Source of the DNA: Scilla litardierei
Taxonomy: Eukaryota; Streptophyta; Magnoliopsida; Asparagales; Asparagaceae
Direction of reading: 5' to 3'
DNA length: 64,000 nucleotides
NCBI GenBank assembly: GCA_030789695.1
Contig: CM061141.1
Coordinates: forward strand, 171,382,807-171,446,806
The translations under genes and the position numbers were made by a program. Shown piece after piece: positions 1 through 9,852 of the stretch (its first letter is position 1; the number at the start of each line of letters is the position of its first letter). The notes beneath the pieces are model-generated. The model had not been told where the DNA came from. It searched no databases and was given only the letters and a program-made list of their open reading frames with translations.

Positions 1-60
1 TGGCCAGCAATTGGGCTCCTGGGCTCGTGTCTTTTGGGTCTCGGTCAAATAGGCGTAACA
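1..60 (-). mobile_element. LTR terminal fragment, E3 (Tat-lineage) family
   Basis: Read on the minus strand from position 60 it starts TGTTACGCCTATTTGACC and continues through GAGACCC and GCACGAGCCC. This is the same order as the first ~60 bases of the E3 5' LTR at 42067, with a few substitutions. It is therefore the outer edge of a second copy of that family, in the opposite orientation, running off the left end of the window. A 5-bp target duplication would begin at 61 but its partner is outside the window. Confidence 0.8.
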
Positions 61-1068
61 CTACTATTTTGGGCAACAGTTGCACAGTTCCAATTTAAAT
101 TACATGGGAATAGAGGAAACAACATCCACTACGCATATAAAGAACGTTTACTCTCCATTTGTCCTAATATTCCTCCAAAACTCCCATGAATTTCGTGTGA
201 GTCCCAGAAATCAGAGATGGGTGACATTGCTTGTGTTTTGAATCCAAGAGTAAATTCTTTTAGTTTTTCCATAGAAAATGATGGTGACCCCCTTTCAGAA
301 GCTCAGGAACGAATATTTCGATCGTACGAGGCCGAGAATGCCATTCTTCATTCATTAGAGTAAGCTAGGGCACCCAGAAACCGAAAAATACTTCAAACCT
401 GTTATTTCAGGCACCCGTTGGGCAATTCCAATTATTTCATAAGAACAAGGAACCCTACCTCCTCTCCATTAGAAACAACGTTTACTCTCCATTTGTCCTC
501 ACATTCCACCAAAGCTCCCACGAATTCCGTGTGAGTCCCAGAAATCAGTGACGGCTGCCATTGCTTATGTTTAGAATTCCAGAGTAAATTCTGATAATTT
601 TTCGGTAGAAAACGATGGTGATGCACTATCGGAAGCTAAGGAATGAGGATTTCGATGAGGACTATAATAACATCTTTCATCCATTAGAGTAAGCTAGTGC
701 AGCTAGAAACCGAAAAATGCTTTAGACCTACTATTTTGGACAACCGTTGGGCAATGCCAATTGAAATTTCATGGGAATAGAAGAAACAACCTCCACTATG
801 CATTGAAACAACATTTACTCTCCATTTGTCCTCATATTCCTCCAAAACTCCCACGAATTCCGTGCGAGTCCCAAAAGCAGAGACAAGTGCAATTTCTTGC
901 GTTTTAAATCCAAAGTAAATTCTTGCAGTTTCTCTGTAGAAAACAATGGTGACGCACTATCGGAAGCTAAGGAATGAAGATTTTGATTGTTTGAGGCCTA
1001 GAATGCACTCCATCATCCATTAGAGTGAGCCAAGGCAGCCAGAAACCGAAAAATACATCAAACCTCCT
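61..1068. repeat. ~335-bp tandem repeat, three copies
   Basis: Three head-to-tail copies start near 61, 398 and 728, each with a CTACTATTTTGG-like block followed by CCGTTGGGCAA. A partial fourth start lies at ~1064. Shared internal landmarks are TTTACTCTCCATTTGTCCT, GAGTCCCAGAAATCAG and CATTAGAGTAAGCTAGG. Copies differ by many substitutions and small indels. No coding frame survives in all copies, so I read it as a second satellite family unrelated to the 147-bp one. Confidence 0.75.
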
Positions 1069-1180
1069 ATTTTGAGAAGATCGCCATATTCTGGAAAGCA
1101 TTTTACGGGAGATCGCCATCTTTAATAAACCGAAAAATACATCAAACTAGAAAAAAAGCCCAAAGCTAAGAAAAATCTGC
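1069..1180. repeat. Mosaic junction between the two satellite families
   Basis: After the ~335-bp repeat, a 147-bp-satellite fragment (GAGATCGCCAT) alternates with a second copy of CCGAAAAATACATCAAAC from the ~335-bp repeat (1043 and 1131). The regular 147-bp array then begins. The mixing suggests illegitimate recombination at the array edge. Confidence 0.55.
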
Positions 1181-4100
1181 AAAAATGTCTGTTGGAACAG
1201 GAAGATCTCCATATTCAACTGAAAAAAATTGAGAAGACAAAATTAGTCTACAAAAATCTTGTCCTTTAATAAAGAGATCCATATCTTTAATAAAATGTAG
1301 AAAATTGTCTGGAGCTCAGAAAAATCAGCAAAAATGTTTGTTGGAACCGGGAGATCGCCATCTTCAACAGAAAAATAAGAGAAGAAAAAATTAGGATATA
1401 AAAATCATATCAATTAATATAAAGAATCTTATCTTCCAGAAAGTGTACAAAATAGCCCCTAGCTCAGAAAAATCTGAAAAAATATCAGTTGGAACCGGGA
1501 TATCGCCATCTTCAACTAAAAAAAATAAGAGAATACAAAATTAGGCCAAAATATCATATCATATAATAAAATGATACATATCTTCGAAAGATGTGGAAAA
1601 TAGCCCAGAGCTAAGAAAATTCCTCAAAAATGTCAGTTGGAACTAGGAGATCGTCATCTTCAACAGAGAAAAATAAGAGAAGAAAAAATTAAGTTAAAAA
1701 TCATTTCATTAAATAAAAAGATCCATAATTCCTGAAAATGAAGAAAAATAGCCCCGTGCTCAGAAAAATAGACAAAAATGTACGTGCGAACCGGGAGATC
1801 GCCATCTTCAACTAAATAATAAGAGAAGACCAAATTAGGTTATAAAAATCATATCATTTAATATAAAAATTCATATCACACAAAAAATGTAGAAAATAGC
1901 TCGGAGCTCAGAGAAATCTGAAAAATGTCTGTTGGAACCAGGTGATCTCCATCTTCAACTGAAAAATAAAAGAGGATAAAATTAGGCCAAAAATCATATC
2001 ATTTAATAAAAAGATACATATCTGCCATAAATGTAGAAAATAGCACCGAGCTTAGAAAAATTCGCACAAATGTCTTTTCGAACCAGGAGATCGCAATATT
2101 CAACTGAAAAAATAGAAGACAAAATTAGGCCAAAAATCATATCATTTAAAAAAATTATATCAAGAAAATGTAGAATCCCCCAAAGTTAAGAAAAATCCGG
2201 AAAAATGTCCGTTGGAACCGAGAAATCGACATATTCAACTGAAAAATATGAGAAGACAAAATTAGGCCACAAAAATCTTGTTATTTAATAAAGAGATCTG
2301 TACCTTTAATAAAATGTTGAAAATAGCCTGAGCTCAGAAAATACTCAAAAAATGTCTGTTGGAACTGAGAGATCACCACTTCAACTGAAAAAATAAGAGA
2401 AGAAAAATTAGGATATAAAAATCATATCATTTAATATAAAGATTCTTATCTTCTAGAAAATGTACAAAATAGCCCCGAGCTTAAATCTGCAAAAATGTCC
2501 GTTGGAACCGAGTGATCGACATTGGACAATTGCACAATGATACATATCATTTAACAAAATATCATATCATTTAACAAAATGATACATATCTTCCAAAAAA
2601 TTGGACAATTGCACGGAGCTCAGAAAAATCCGCAAAAACGTCCATTGGAACCAGGAGATCGCCTTCTTCAACCAAAATATAAGGGAAGAGAAAATTAGGC
2701 CAAAATATCATATCATTTAAAAAAAGATTACTATCTTCAACTGGAAAATAAGAGAAGGCAAATTTAGGCTATAAAAATCATATCAATTAATAGAAAGATT
2801 CGTATCTTTCATAAAATGTAGAAATAGCACAAGCTTAGAAAATGATATATAAAAACATTATTAGTGGAAGATGGCAATTTCTGGTTTCAACGGACATTTT
2901 TCGGCCTAATTTTGTCTTCTATGATATCATTTAATAAAACGATCCATATCTTCCAGAAAATGTGAAAAATAGTCTGGAGCTAAGAAAATTCCGCAAAAAT
3001 GTCTGTTAGAACCGAGAGATCGCGATCTTCAACCGAAATATAATCGAAGACAAAAATGGCCAAAAAATCATATCATTTAATAAAAAGAACACCATCATCA
3101 ACTGGAAAATAAGAGAAGACAAAATAGGCAACAAAAATTATATCAATTAATATAAAGATCCTTATCTTCCAAATGATATGGAAAATAGCCCCGACCTCAG
3201 AAAAATACGCAAAAATTTCAGTTGGAAACGGGAGATCGTCCTATTAAACTGAAAATAAAAGAAGACAAAATTAGGACATAAAAATCATATCATTTAATAA
3301 AAAGATCCACATCTTATGGAAAATATAGAAAATAGCACAGAGCTAAGAAAAATCCGCAAAATGTCCCTTGGAACCGGGAGACAGCCACCTTCATCTAAAA
3401 ATAAGAGAAAACAAAATTAGGCCATAAAAATCATATCATTTAACATAAAGATTCATATCTTACAAAAAAATGTAGAAAACAGATCGGAGCGTCCACAAAA
3501 TTTTCATTTGGAACTGAGAGATCACCATATTCAACTAAAAATAAGAGAAGAAAAACTTAGTCTATAAAATCACATTATTTAATAAAACGATCAATATCTT
3601 CAATAAACTGTAGGAAATAGTTTCGAGTTTAGAAAAATCTACAAAAGTGGACATTAGATCAGGGAGATCGACATATTTAACTAAAAATCAGGGAAAACAA
3701 AATTAGGCTATAAAATCATATAATTTACCATAAATATTTATATCTTACAGAAAATTTAGAAATAGCCTGAAGCTCAGAAAAAATCCTTTAAAATATCACT
3801 TGGAACCGGGCGATCGACATCTTCAATGGAAAAATAAGAGAAGACAAAATTAGACCTAAAAATCATATCATTTAATAAAAGATCTATAACTTTTCGGAAA
3901 TGTAGAAAAATAGCCCCAAGCTCAAAAAAGACGCAAAAATATCTGTTGGAACTGAGAAATCGCCATCTTCAACTAAAAAAATAAGAGAAGACAAAATTAG
4001 GCTATAAAAATCATATCACTTAATATAAAAATCCATATCTTCCAGAAAATTTAGAAAATAGCCCGGATCTTAGAAAAATCTACACAAATGTTTGTTGGAA

Positions 4101-5951
4101 ATCGGAGATCTTCTTCTTCAACTAAAAGAAGAAGACAAAATTAGGTCAAAAAATCATATCATTTAATAAAAAGATCTATAACTTTCCGAAAATGTAGAAA
4201 AATAGTCGCAAGCTCAGAAATATCTGCAAAAATGTCCGTTGAAAGCGGGAGAACAACATCTTCAAGTGAAAAATAATAGAAGACAAAATTAGGCTAAAAA
4301 TTCATATCATTTGATAAAAAGAGTCATATATTCAATAAAATAAAGAAAATAGCACCAAGCTCAAAAAAATCCACAAAAATGTCTGTTGGAATATGGAGAT
4401 TGCCATTTTCAACTGAAAAAATAAGAGAAGACAAAATAAGGCTATAAAAGTCATATTATTTAATTAAAGTTATATATCTTACAGAAAATGTAGAAAATAG
4501 CACAGAGATAAGAAAAATCCGCAAAATGTCTGTTGGAACCGGGAAATCGTCATCTTCATCAGAAAAATATGTGAAGATAGAATTCGCAAAAATCTCCATT
4601 GGAACCGTGAGCGCGCCATCTTCAACTGAAAAATAAGAGAAGATAACATTATGCCAAAAATCATATCCTTTAAAAAATGATCCATATCTTCATAAAATGA
4701 AGAAAAATAGCCCCAAGGTAACAAAAATCAATAAAAATGTCCGCTGGAATTGGTAGATCGCACTATTCAATTGAAAAATAAGAGAAGAAAAACGTAGGAT
4801 ATAAAAATCATATTATTTAATAAAAAAATTCATATCTTCCATAAAATGTAGAAAATAGCACCGGGCTTCAAAAAATCCGCAAACATTTTCGTTGGGACTG
4901 AAAGATCGCCATCTTCAACTGAAAAATAAGAGTAGACAAAATTAGGCCAAAAATCATATCATTTTTTAAAAATATCCACATCTTCAAGAAAATTTAGAAA
5001 ACAGCCCCGAGGTCAGAATCATATGCAAAACTGTCCATTGGAATCGGAAGATCTCCATCTTCAATTGATTAATAGGAGAAGACAAATTCTGTCCAAAAAT
5101 CATATCATTTAACAAAAAGATTCATAACTTCACAAAAATGTAGAAAAATAGTCTCGAGCTCAGAAATATCCACAAAAATGTCCATTGGAACAGGGAGATT
5201 GCCATCTTCAACTGAAAATAAGAGAAAACAAAATTAGGCTAAAAATCATATCATTTAATAAGATTCATTTCTTCAATAAAATATAGAAAATATCACTGAG
5301 CACAAAATCCCCAAAAATACCCGTTGGAACAGGGAGATTGGCATCTTCAAATAAACAATAAGGGGTAATAAAATTTGGCCAAAAATGATATCATTTAATA
5401 ACATGATACATATCTTCTAGAAAATGCAGAAAATATGAGCCCAGAAAAATCCACATAAATGTCCGTTGGAACAGTGAGATCGCTATCTTCAATTGAAAAA
5501 TAAGAGAAGGAAAAATTAAGCAAATAATCATATAATTGAACTAAAAGATGCATATCTTCCAAAAAATACAGAAAATAGCTCCGAGCTAAGTAAAATCTAC
5601 AAAAATGTCTGTTTGAACCGGGAGATCACCATCTTCAACTGAAAAATAAGAGAAGACAAAACTAGGCTAGAAAAATCATATCTCTTATTTTAAAGATACA
5701 TATCTTATAGAAAATTTAGAAAAGAACCAGTAGCTAAAAATGCAAAAACGTCCGTTGGAACTGGGAAATCACCATCTTAATCTGAAAAATAAGAGATGAC
5801 AAAATTAGGCATAAAAACCAAATTATATAATAAAAAGATCCATATCTTCCAGAAAATGTAGAAAATAGCTTCGACGTCAAAAAAATCCGCAAAAATATCC
5901 GTAGGAACAGAGAGAACGCCATCTTCAACAAAAAAATAAGAAAAGACAAAA
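1181..5951 (+). repeat. 147-bp satellite array, forward, segment A1
   Basis: Successive monomers carry GTTGGAACCGGGAGATCGCC, CTTCAACTGAAAAATAAGAG, AAGACAAAATTAGGC, AATCATATCATTTAATA and AGATCCATATCTTCC in that order. Spacing between successive GTTGGAAC blocks is mostly 143-149 bp (for example ~1183, ~1330, ~1476). Monomers are diverged and some are shortened. Open frames here are chance readings of the repeat. The segment ends where E1 cuts the monomer at GACAAAA. Confidence 0.93.
2838..2925 (-). repeat. Strand-switch module in the satellite (M1)
   Basis: Within the forward array, the text AGCTTAGAAAATGATATATA is followed by a piece of satellite in reverse orientation (GAAGATGGCAATTT, then GGCCTAATTTTGTCTTCT). 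The forward repeat then resumes at GATATCATTTAATAAAA. The same switch point recurs near 20283, 24355 and 26637. Confidence 0.7.
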
Positions 5952-6528
5952 TGTAACGGTCTGTTTTCGTTGTACGTTTTACGTGCACGTAGATTTGATT
6001 GTGCACGTATTTATTTTAGACTTTATTTGTTTTGAACACTTTAGTGTGATATGTCGTTGTGATCATCTCTGAGAGTATTAAATTGTGGCACTAATTTGGA
6101 ACGACATTTCTCGGGTCGTTCTCCCACAATTTGATCTTATTCGAAGAGACGTTGCGATTTTCACTTTTGACGAGAGACGTTTCTATTTTTAGTTTCATCA
6201 CTCGACGTCAAAATTGAGATCTGTCTTCTTAGTTTTCCTTCTCTCGTCGTCCCGATCACCCCAATATTTATTTCACAATTTTCGGATTTCATTTGACCTA
6301 CTTTACTTTTTTAGCAAAGCTTTAAATATTTTTAAATACTAAGTTTTAAAGTATTTTCGACCCAATATAATTTCTATTAGATTATAACTCTTCAAAACTA
6401 TTTTTGACCCAAGCCCCTAGCCTTGGCCGCACCCACACATGCTTGGGTGTTGGTGAGGGTGAATAATTGGGTTTAAAATCAATTTTAAATTCAAATATTA
6501 ACCATAGACCAAGTCAACCCTCATACCC

Positions 6529-6536
6529 TATTTAAA
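6529..6536 (+). promoter_or_regulatory. Probable TATA box, E1 5' LTR
   Basis: TATTTAAA lies in the context CCTATTTAAAC. The same motif and context occur in the E1 3' LTR (14308-14315) and in both E2 LTRs (37898, 53662). A start site about 30 bp downstream would leave a leader of about 2.1 kb before gag. Confidence 0.6.
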
Positions 6537-7452
6537 CAACCCCTAGGATAACCCATTTTCACAAGAGAACAAACCCTAGCCGCCCCCACAACTCAAAATC
6601 TCGCATGCGACGTTCGTCGCAACGTAGCCCCGCAGCCGCCCGCACCGACCGAAGGATTCCCCCACATCGCCCGCTCGCCCGCTCCGTTGCAACTTGCAAC
6701 GTTGCAACCCCGCTCCGCAAGCGCCCGACCGACGCTTCCGCAGTGTCTGACCGACCAAAGCACCCGCACCGCCGCTCGTTGCAACCCCCGCTGCGTTGCA
6801 ACACCCGCCCGCAGTGTCTGGCCGAGAGAAATCCTCGCAGCGACCTGTGTCTAACCGAGCGACGTTCGTCGCAACGTCGCAACTCTCGCACCGCTTGCCA
6901 CCGTGGGCCCCCAAGTTCTTCAGAGTTGTTGTGGGTCCCCCATTGACCCCTAGAACTGCTGTGGGTCCCAACCAAGTGCTTCTTCTTTGCCGTTGGACTA
7001 TTTTGACGTTGCGATACGTCGTAGCCCGTCGTCGCACGTTCTAGCTTTGGAATCTTGGTTCGTTGAACTGGTTGCTGCCCAGGCCATTCGAGCGAGGAAT
7101 CTATTTTGGAATTTGGACTAGGAGCGCGTTCTTATTTTCCAACCCCTGGCGTCGCTACCCGACGCCAGTGTAGCTTTCGCGTCGTGTTGAGGTAACGCTT
7201 TGCACCCCTAGGACCCCCAACCTATTGCATGTTAATCAAGACTAAAATCGATGTTTTTAAATGTTTTGGAATCACTAATCAAGATAATTTAAAATGGGAA
7301 TGTAGGCTGGTGGACTTGTGCACGTAGGTTGTTTGTGACTTTGGACTCTTTGGACGGTGTTTTTCAGACGTCGGTTTTCAGGCAAGTGAAACTTGTCCGT
7401 TGCTTGTTTAGGCCATATTTTAGGTCACTTTTGTACCGTAGCGTAAAAGAGA

Positions 7453-8272
7453 CTAGGCAGTGAAATGATAGCTGCCTAGACGCCTAATTGATCTAGTTTG
7501 ACAACGAAACTAGATCCGTCACCTCATTTGATCTAGCTTGACAACGAAGCTAGATCCAACCCTTTAACTTGTTTTGTTCATGCATTTGTAACTGCAATGT
7601 TTAAATTCCTTAACTGTACGCGTTTAAATTACAGCTTGACATGTCATGCCATCCATGTCTGATTGTTGCATTCGTAGCACACGCTACTATACTTGTACTT
7701 GCTTGTTGATGCTAGGTGCACCCCTATGCCATATTGAAAAACACTTCCTGGCTCGTGATCCAGAAGCGAGCATTCATGTTCGGGGGTAAAGCCCTGGCTC
7801 TATACACGTGGAGGGGTAGGGTTGAGCGACCACTCAGCTTAGAAGTGTGCCCGTACAGCCACTTCAGCTGTAAGGCATGAACTCTGTGCACGACATGAAA
7901 ACGTGATTTGTGATTGTTAGTAGTTTGCTACTCTTGCCATGCCATGCTAGTTGCCTGTCGTACTTTACTTTTCCTGTTGCACTCATACTTTAATTGCCAT
8001 GTCATTGCATCATGCTAGAACTGCTAGGTTGCTTGCTTTACTTTAAGTTTCCTTGCACAAGTCTTTTTAGACTTGCTGACATGTGCCCCTTGCTCTCTTG
8101 GGTGTCACATGTTAGACCCTGAGCCAGAGACCGTTGCTGAGGACGTGGTGTTTGCTGACGCTGAACCGGAGCCCACGTTTGACGAGGAGTTTGTGGACAC
8201 CGTAGACCAGTCTTAGAGACTGTTCTGAGTTACTTCTTTTTAGATTGATGTTAGCTGTCGGTGCGTAGCACC
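7453..8272 (+). other. Conserved hairpin series in the E1 leader RNA
   Basis: Seven types of short inverted repeat occur in the same order as in E2. HP1 7453-7479: arms CTAGGCAG/CTGCCTAG, 11-nt loop. HP2a 7490-7516 and HP2b 7530-7556: 10-bp stems, loop GACAACG. HP3 7751-7771: GCTCG/CGAGC. HP4 7919-7932: AGTAG/CTACT. HP5 8058-8075: CAAGTC/GACTTG. HP6 8079-8112: ACATGTG/CACATGT. HP7 8260-8272: GGTGC/GCACC. HP1 shows two compensatory pair changes against E2, and HP2a against HP2b shows one (T-A versus C-G). Loops are conserved. This supports RNA folding; the role (packaging, dimerisation, translation) is unknown. Confidence 0.65.
8109..8216 (+). CDS. Acidic 35-aa micro-ORF in the E1 5' LTR
   Basis: ATG to TAG, 35 codons, beginning MLDPEPE and ending FVDTVDQS. 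It has 13 Asp/Glu and no Lys or Arg. The same 35-codon frame without indels is present in all four chromovirus LTRs of the window (8109, 15889, 39142, 54906). Between E1 and E2, 18 codons are identical, 8 differ synonymously and 9 change the residue. It lies upstream of gag in the leader, so it could act as an upstream ORF or encode a small acidic peptide. The ATG lies in the 3' arm of hairpin HP6. I do not recognise the peptide. Nucleotide-level constraint on the leader could also explain part of the conservation. Confidence 0.5.
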   Translation: MLDPEPETVAEDVVFADAEPEPTFDEEFVDTVDQS

Positions 8273-8556
8273 TTTACTTTCCGTACGTTGTACTTTTGTT
8301 GGCCATGCTTGGGCCTTAGACCCTTTTTTCTTTTCAGCCTGGTGGCTTTTTGTGATGTTGGAACTTATTGTTGGACATTCTGAGATTGGTTATTTTATGT
8401 CTCTCTCTTTTTTATTATTATTGTTTCGTATCGCATTTGCAAGGACCTGCCATTTAAAGTTCATTGACGCTTATCAGACTTGCAGCTTCGCAGCTTCAAG
8501 TCTGAGCGGACCTACTCACGTCTCGCCTCCATGTTTTTGGGAAGCGGGGCGTGACA

Positions 8557-8701
8557 GGTTTTGTTGGTGGCCCATGTAGGTTTCCTCTTGCAACTGCAAA
8601 TTATCGGAACAACGATAGTAACAGAATGTCCAGTAAATAAATCACAACATCCAAGTCATAAGCTTTGAGTCTAATTTTTGTTCGTTTTCCTATGTCATTA
8701 G
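8557..8701 (+). promoter_or_regulatory. E1 untranslated leader after the LTR, primer-site region
   Basis: The first 20 bases, GGTTTTGTTGGTGGCCCATG, are identical to those after the E2 LTR, so they are probably functional and the likely place for the primer-binding site. They do not match the initiator-Met tRNA complement (TGGTATCAGAGC) usual in this lineage, and I could not assign a tRNA. The stretch ends TCATTAG directly before the gag ATG and has a TAG/GTTTCC donor-like site near 8579. A leader intron is possible but weakly supported. Confidence 0.5.
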
Positions 8702-9852
8702 ATGGCCGAAAGACGACAGACCCGAGCTGGTGGTGGGCCCAATCGTGTTGAGGAGCCGGATAGAGAGCCCACCAATGCTGAGATCATGAAGATGATGCAT
8801 CAGATGATGCAGGTGAAGCAGGGTATGCTTCAGAATACCCAAAATGCCTCTCGCTTCGAGCCGGGAGCAAAGCAGTTTCGGGAGCTGGGCCCGACTCACT
8901 TTGATGGATCTGAAGGACCGTTAGCTGCTGAGGAGTGGATCAGAAATACTGAAGATAATTTGAAGATGTCAAAGATCAACCCGGCTGGATGGGTTGAGTT
9001 GGTGAAGAAGCAGCTCAGGGATAATGCCCGCAACTGGTGGGATGCAGAAGAGGAGCTGTTGGTGAAGCCGATACCTTGGGCTACTTTCAAGTCCAGGTTT
9101 GATGATGAGTACTTTTCGAAGGCTGTCAGGAGGGAGATGTTGCAGCGATTCATTAAGTTGAAGCAGGGAAATCTGATGGTGGACCAGTACCATCAGGAGT
9201 TCACCAGGCTGAGTCGTTTCGCACCGAAGATGGTGGAGGATGCTGAGGAGAAGGCTCAGAGGTTTCTGCAGGGCCTTTCCCTAGACTTGCAGAGCCTGAT
9301 GTCTTCGTCAGATCTGGATTCGTATCAGAAGTTGCTGGTAGCTGCTAGGAGGCAGGAGCTGATTGCGAGGCAGAAGAGAGGACAGATTCTGGAGCTGGGA
9401 AGAGGCCTATGGAGCAGGCCAGAGGAGTGGTTAGGCCTGGGTTCAAGCCTAATCAGCCAGTGCAGTTCAAGAGGCCAGGAGGGCCTACTCAGAAGACTTG
9501 CCATTTCTGCGGCAAGACTGGCCACATCAAGGAGCAATGCAGGAGATTTCTGGGGCAGTGCCTGATCTGTGGAGATGCTACTCATGTAGCGAAGGATTGT
9601 CAGCATGCGAACCAGATGAGGAGAGGACCTGATGGAGCACAGTTACAGAGGAGACCAGTTGCAGCCCAGCCCTTGCAGCAGAGAGCACCTATACCTGCTG
9701 GACGTGGAGCGCCTCTCATTCCGCAGAAGCAGGCATTTCAGCATGCTGTTCAGCCGAGGAGGCAGGCTTTCCTGATGACTGCAGTAGAGAGTGAGGCTGT
9801 GGATGAGGTTATCGCAGGTAACCCTCTGTCTAGTTGTCCCTTCCTTAGTTAG
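8702..9852 (+). pseudogene. gag: E1 gag (frameshifted)
   Basis: Capsid/nucleocapsid protein of E1. It starts at ATG 8702 (MAERRQTRAGG). The retrotransposon-Gag domain spans roughly residues 55-200, with landmarks ARNWWDAEEELL, FKSRFDDEYF and DQYHQEFTRLSRFAPKMV. A 1-base deletion near 9385, relative to E2, moves the frame; the second half reads from about 9409. Two CCHC zinc knuckles (CHFCGKTGHIKEQC and CLICGDATHVAKDC) lie at 9499-9600. Read without splicing, the frame enters intron 1 at 9818 and stops at 9852 after a short tail. If spliced, it continues into protease. The frame, knuckles and E2 alignment make the identity secure. Confidence 0.88.

Larger units (their letters stand above)
5952..8556 (+). 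repeat. E1 5' LTR
   Basis: 2605 bp, paired with 13731-16337. A TATA-type box lies at 6529. Just downstream (6605-6900) is a GC-rich stretch with repeated GTTGCAAC palindromes and three variants of CGCAGTGTCTGACCGA. This contrasts with the AT-rich surroundings and creates spurious open frames on both strands. The distal third holds conserved hairpins (7453-8272) and a micro-ORF (8109-8216). Its end, GAAGCGGGGCGTGACA, is shared with E2, as expected for an integrase recognition end. Confidence 0.92.

Noticed and set aside
4479..6006. Several open frames of 60-140 codons in the satellite arrays (also near 19545, 22247, 24360, 30298)
   Set aside because: They follow the repeat phase, have biased low-complexity composition and appear in whichever monomers lack stops. 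No domain is recognisable.
6559..7044. Overlapping open frames on both strands in the E1 LTR (again at 14311-14824)
   Set aside because: They come from the GC-rich repeated motifs, which lack stop codons in several frames. The frames are not shared with E2.
8352..8579. 75-codon frame at the end of the E1 LTR, with a similar stretch in E2 (39376-39576)
   Set aside because: It crosses the LTR end and its residues agree with E2 only in patches separated by indels. DNA-level conservation of the LTR end explains it better than coding.
8557..8701. Assigning the E1/E2 primer site to initiator-Met tRNA
   Set aside because: Only TGGT of the expected TGGTATCAGAGC matches, too little to call.
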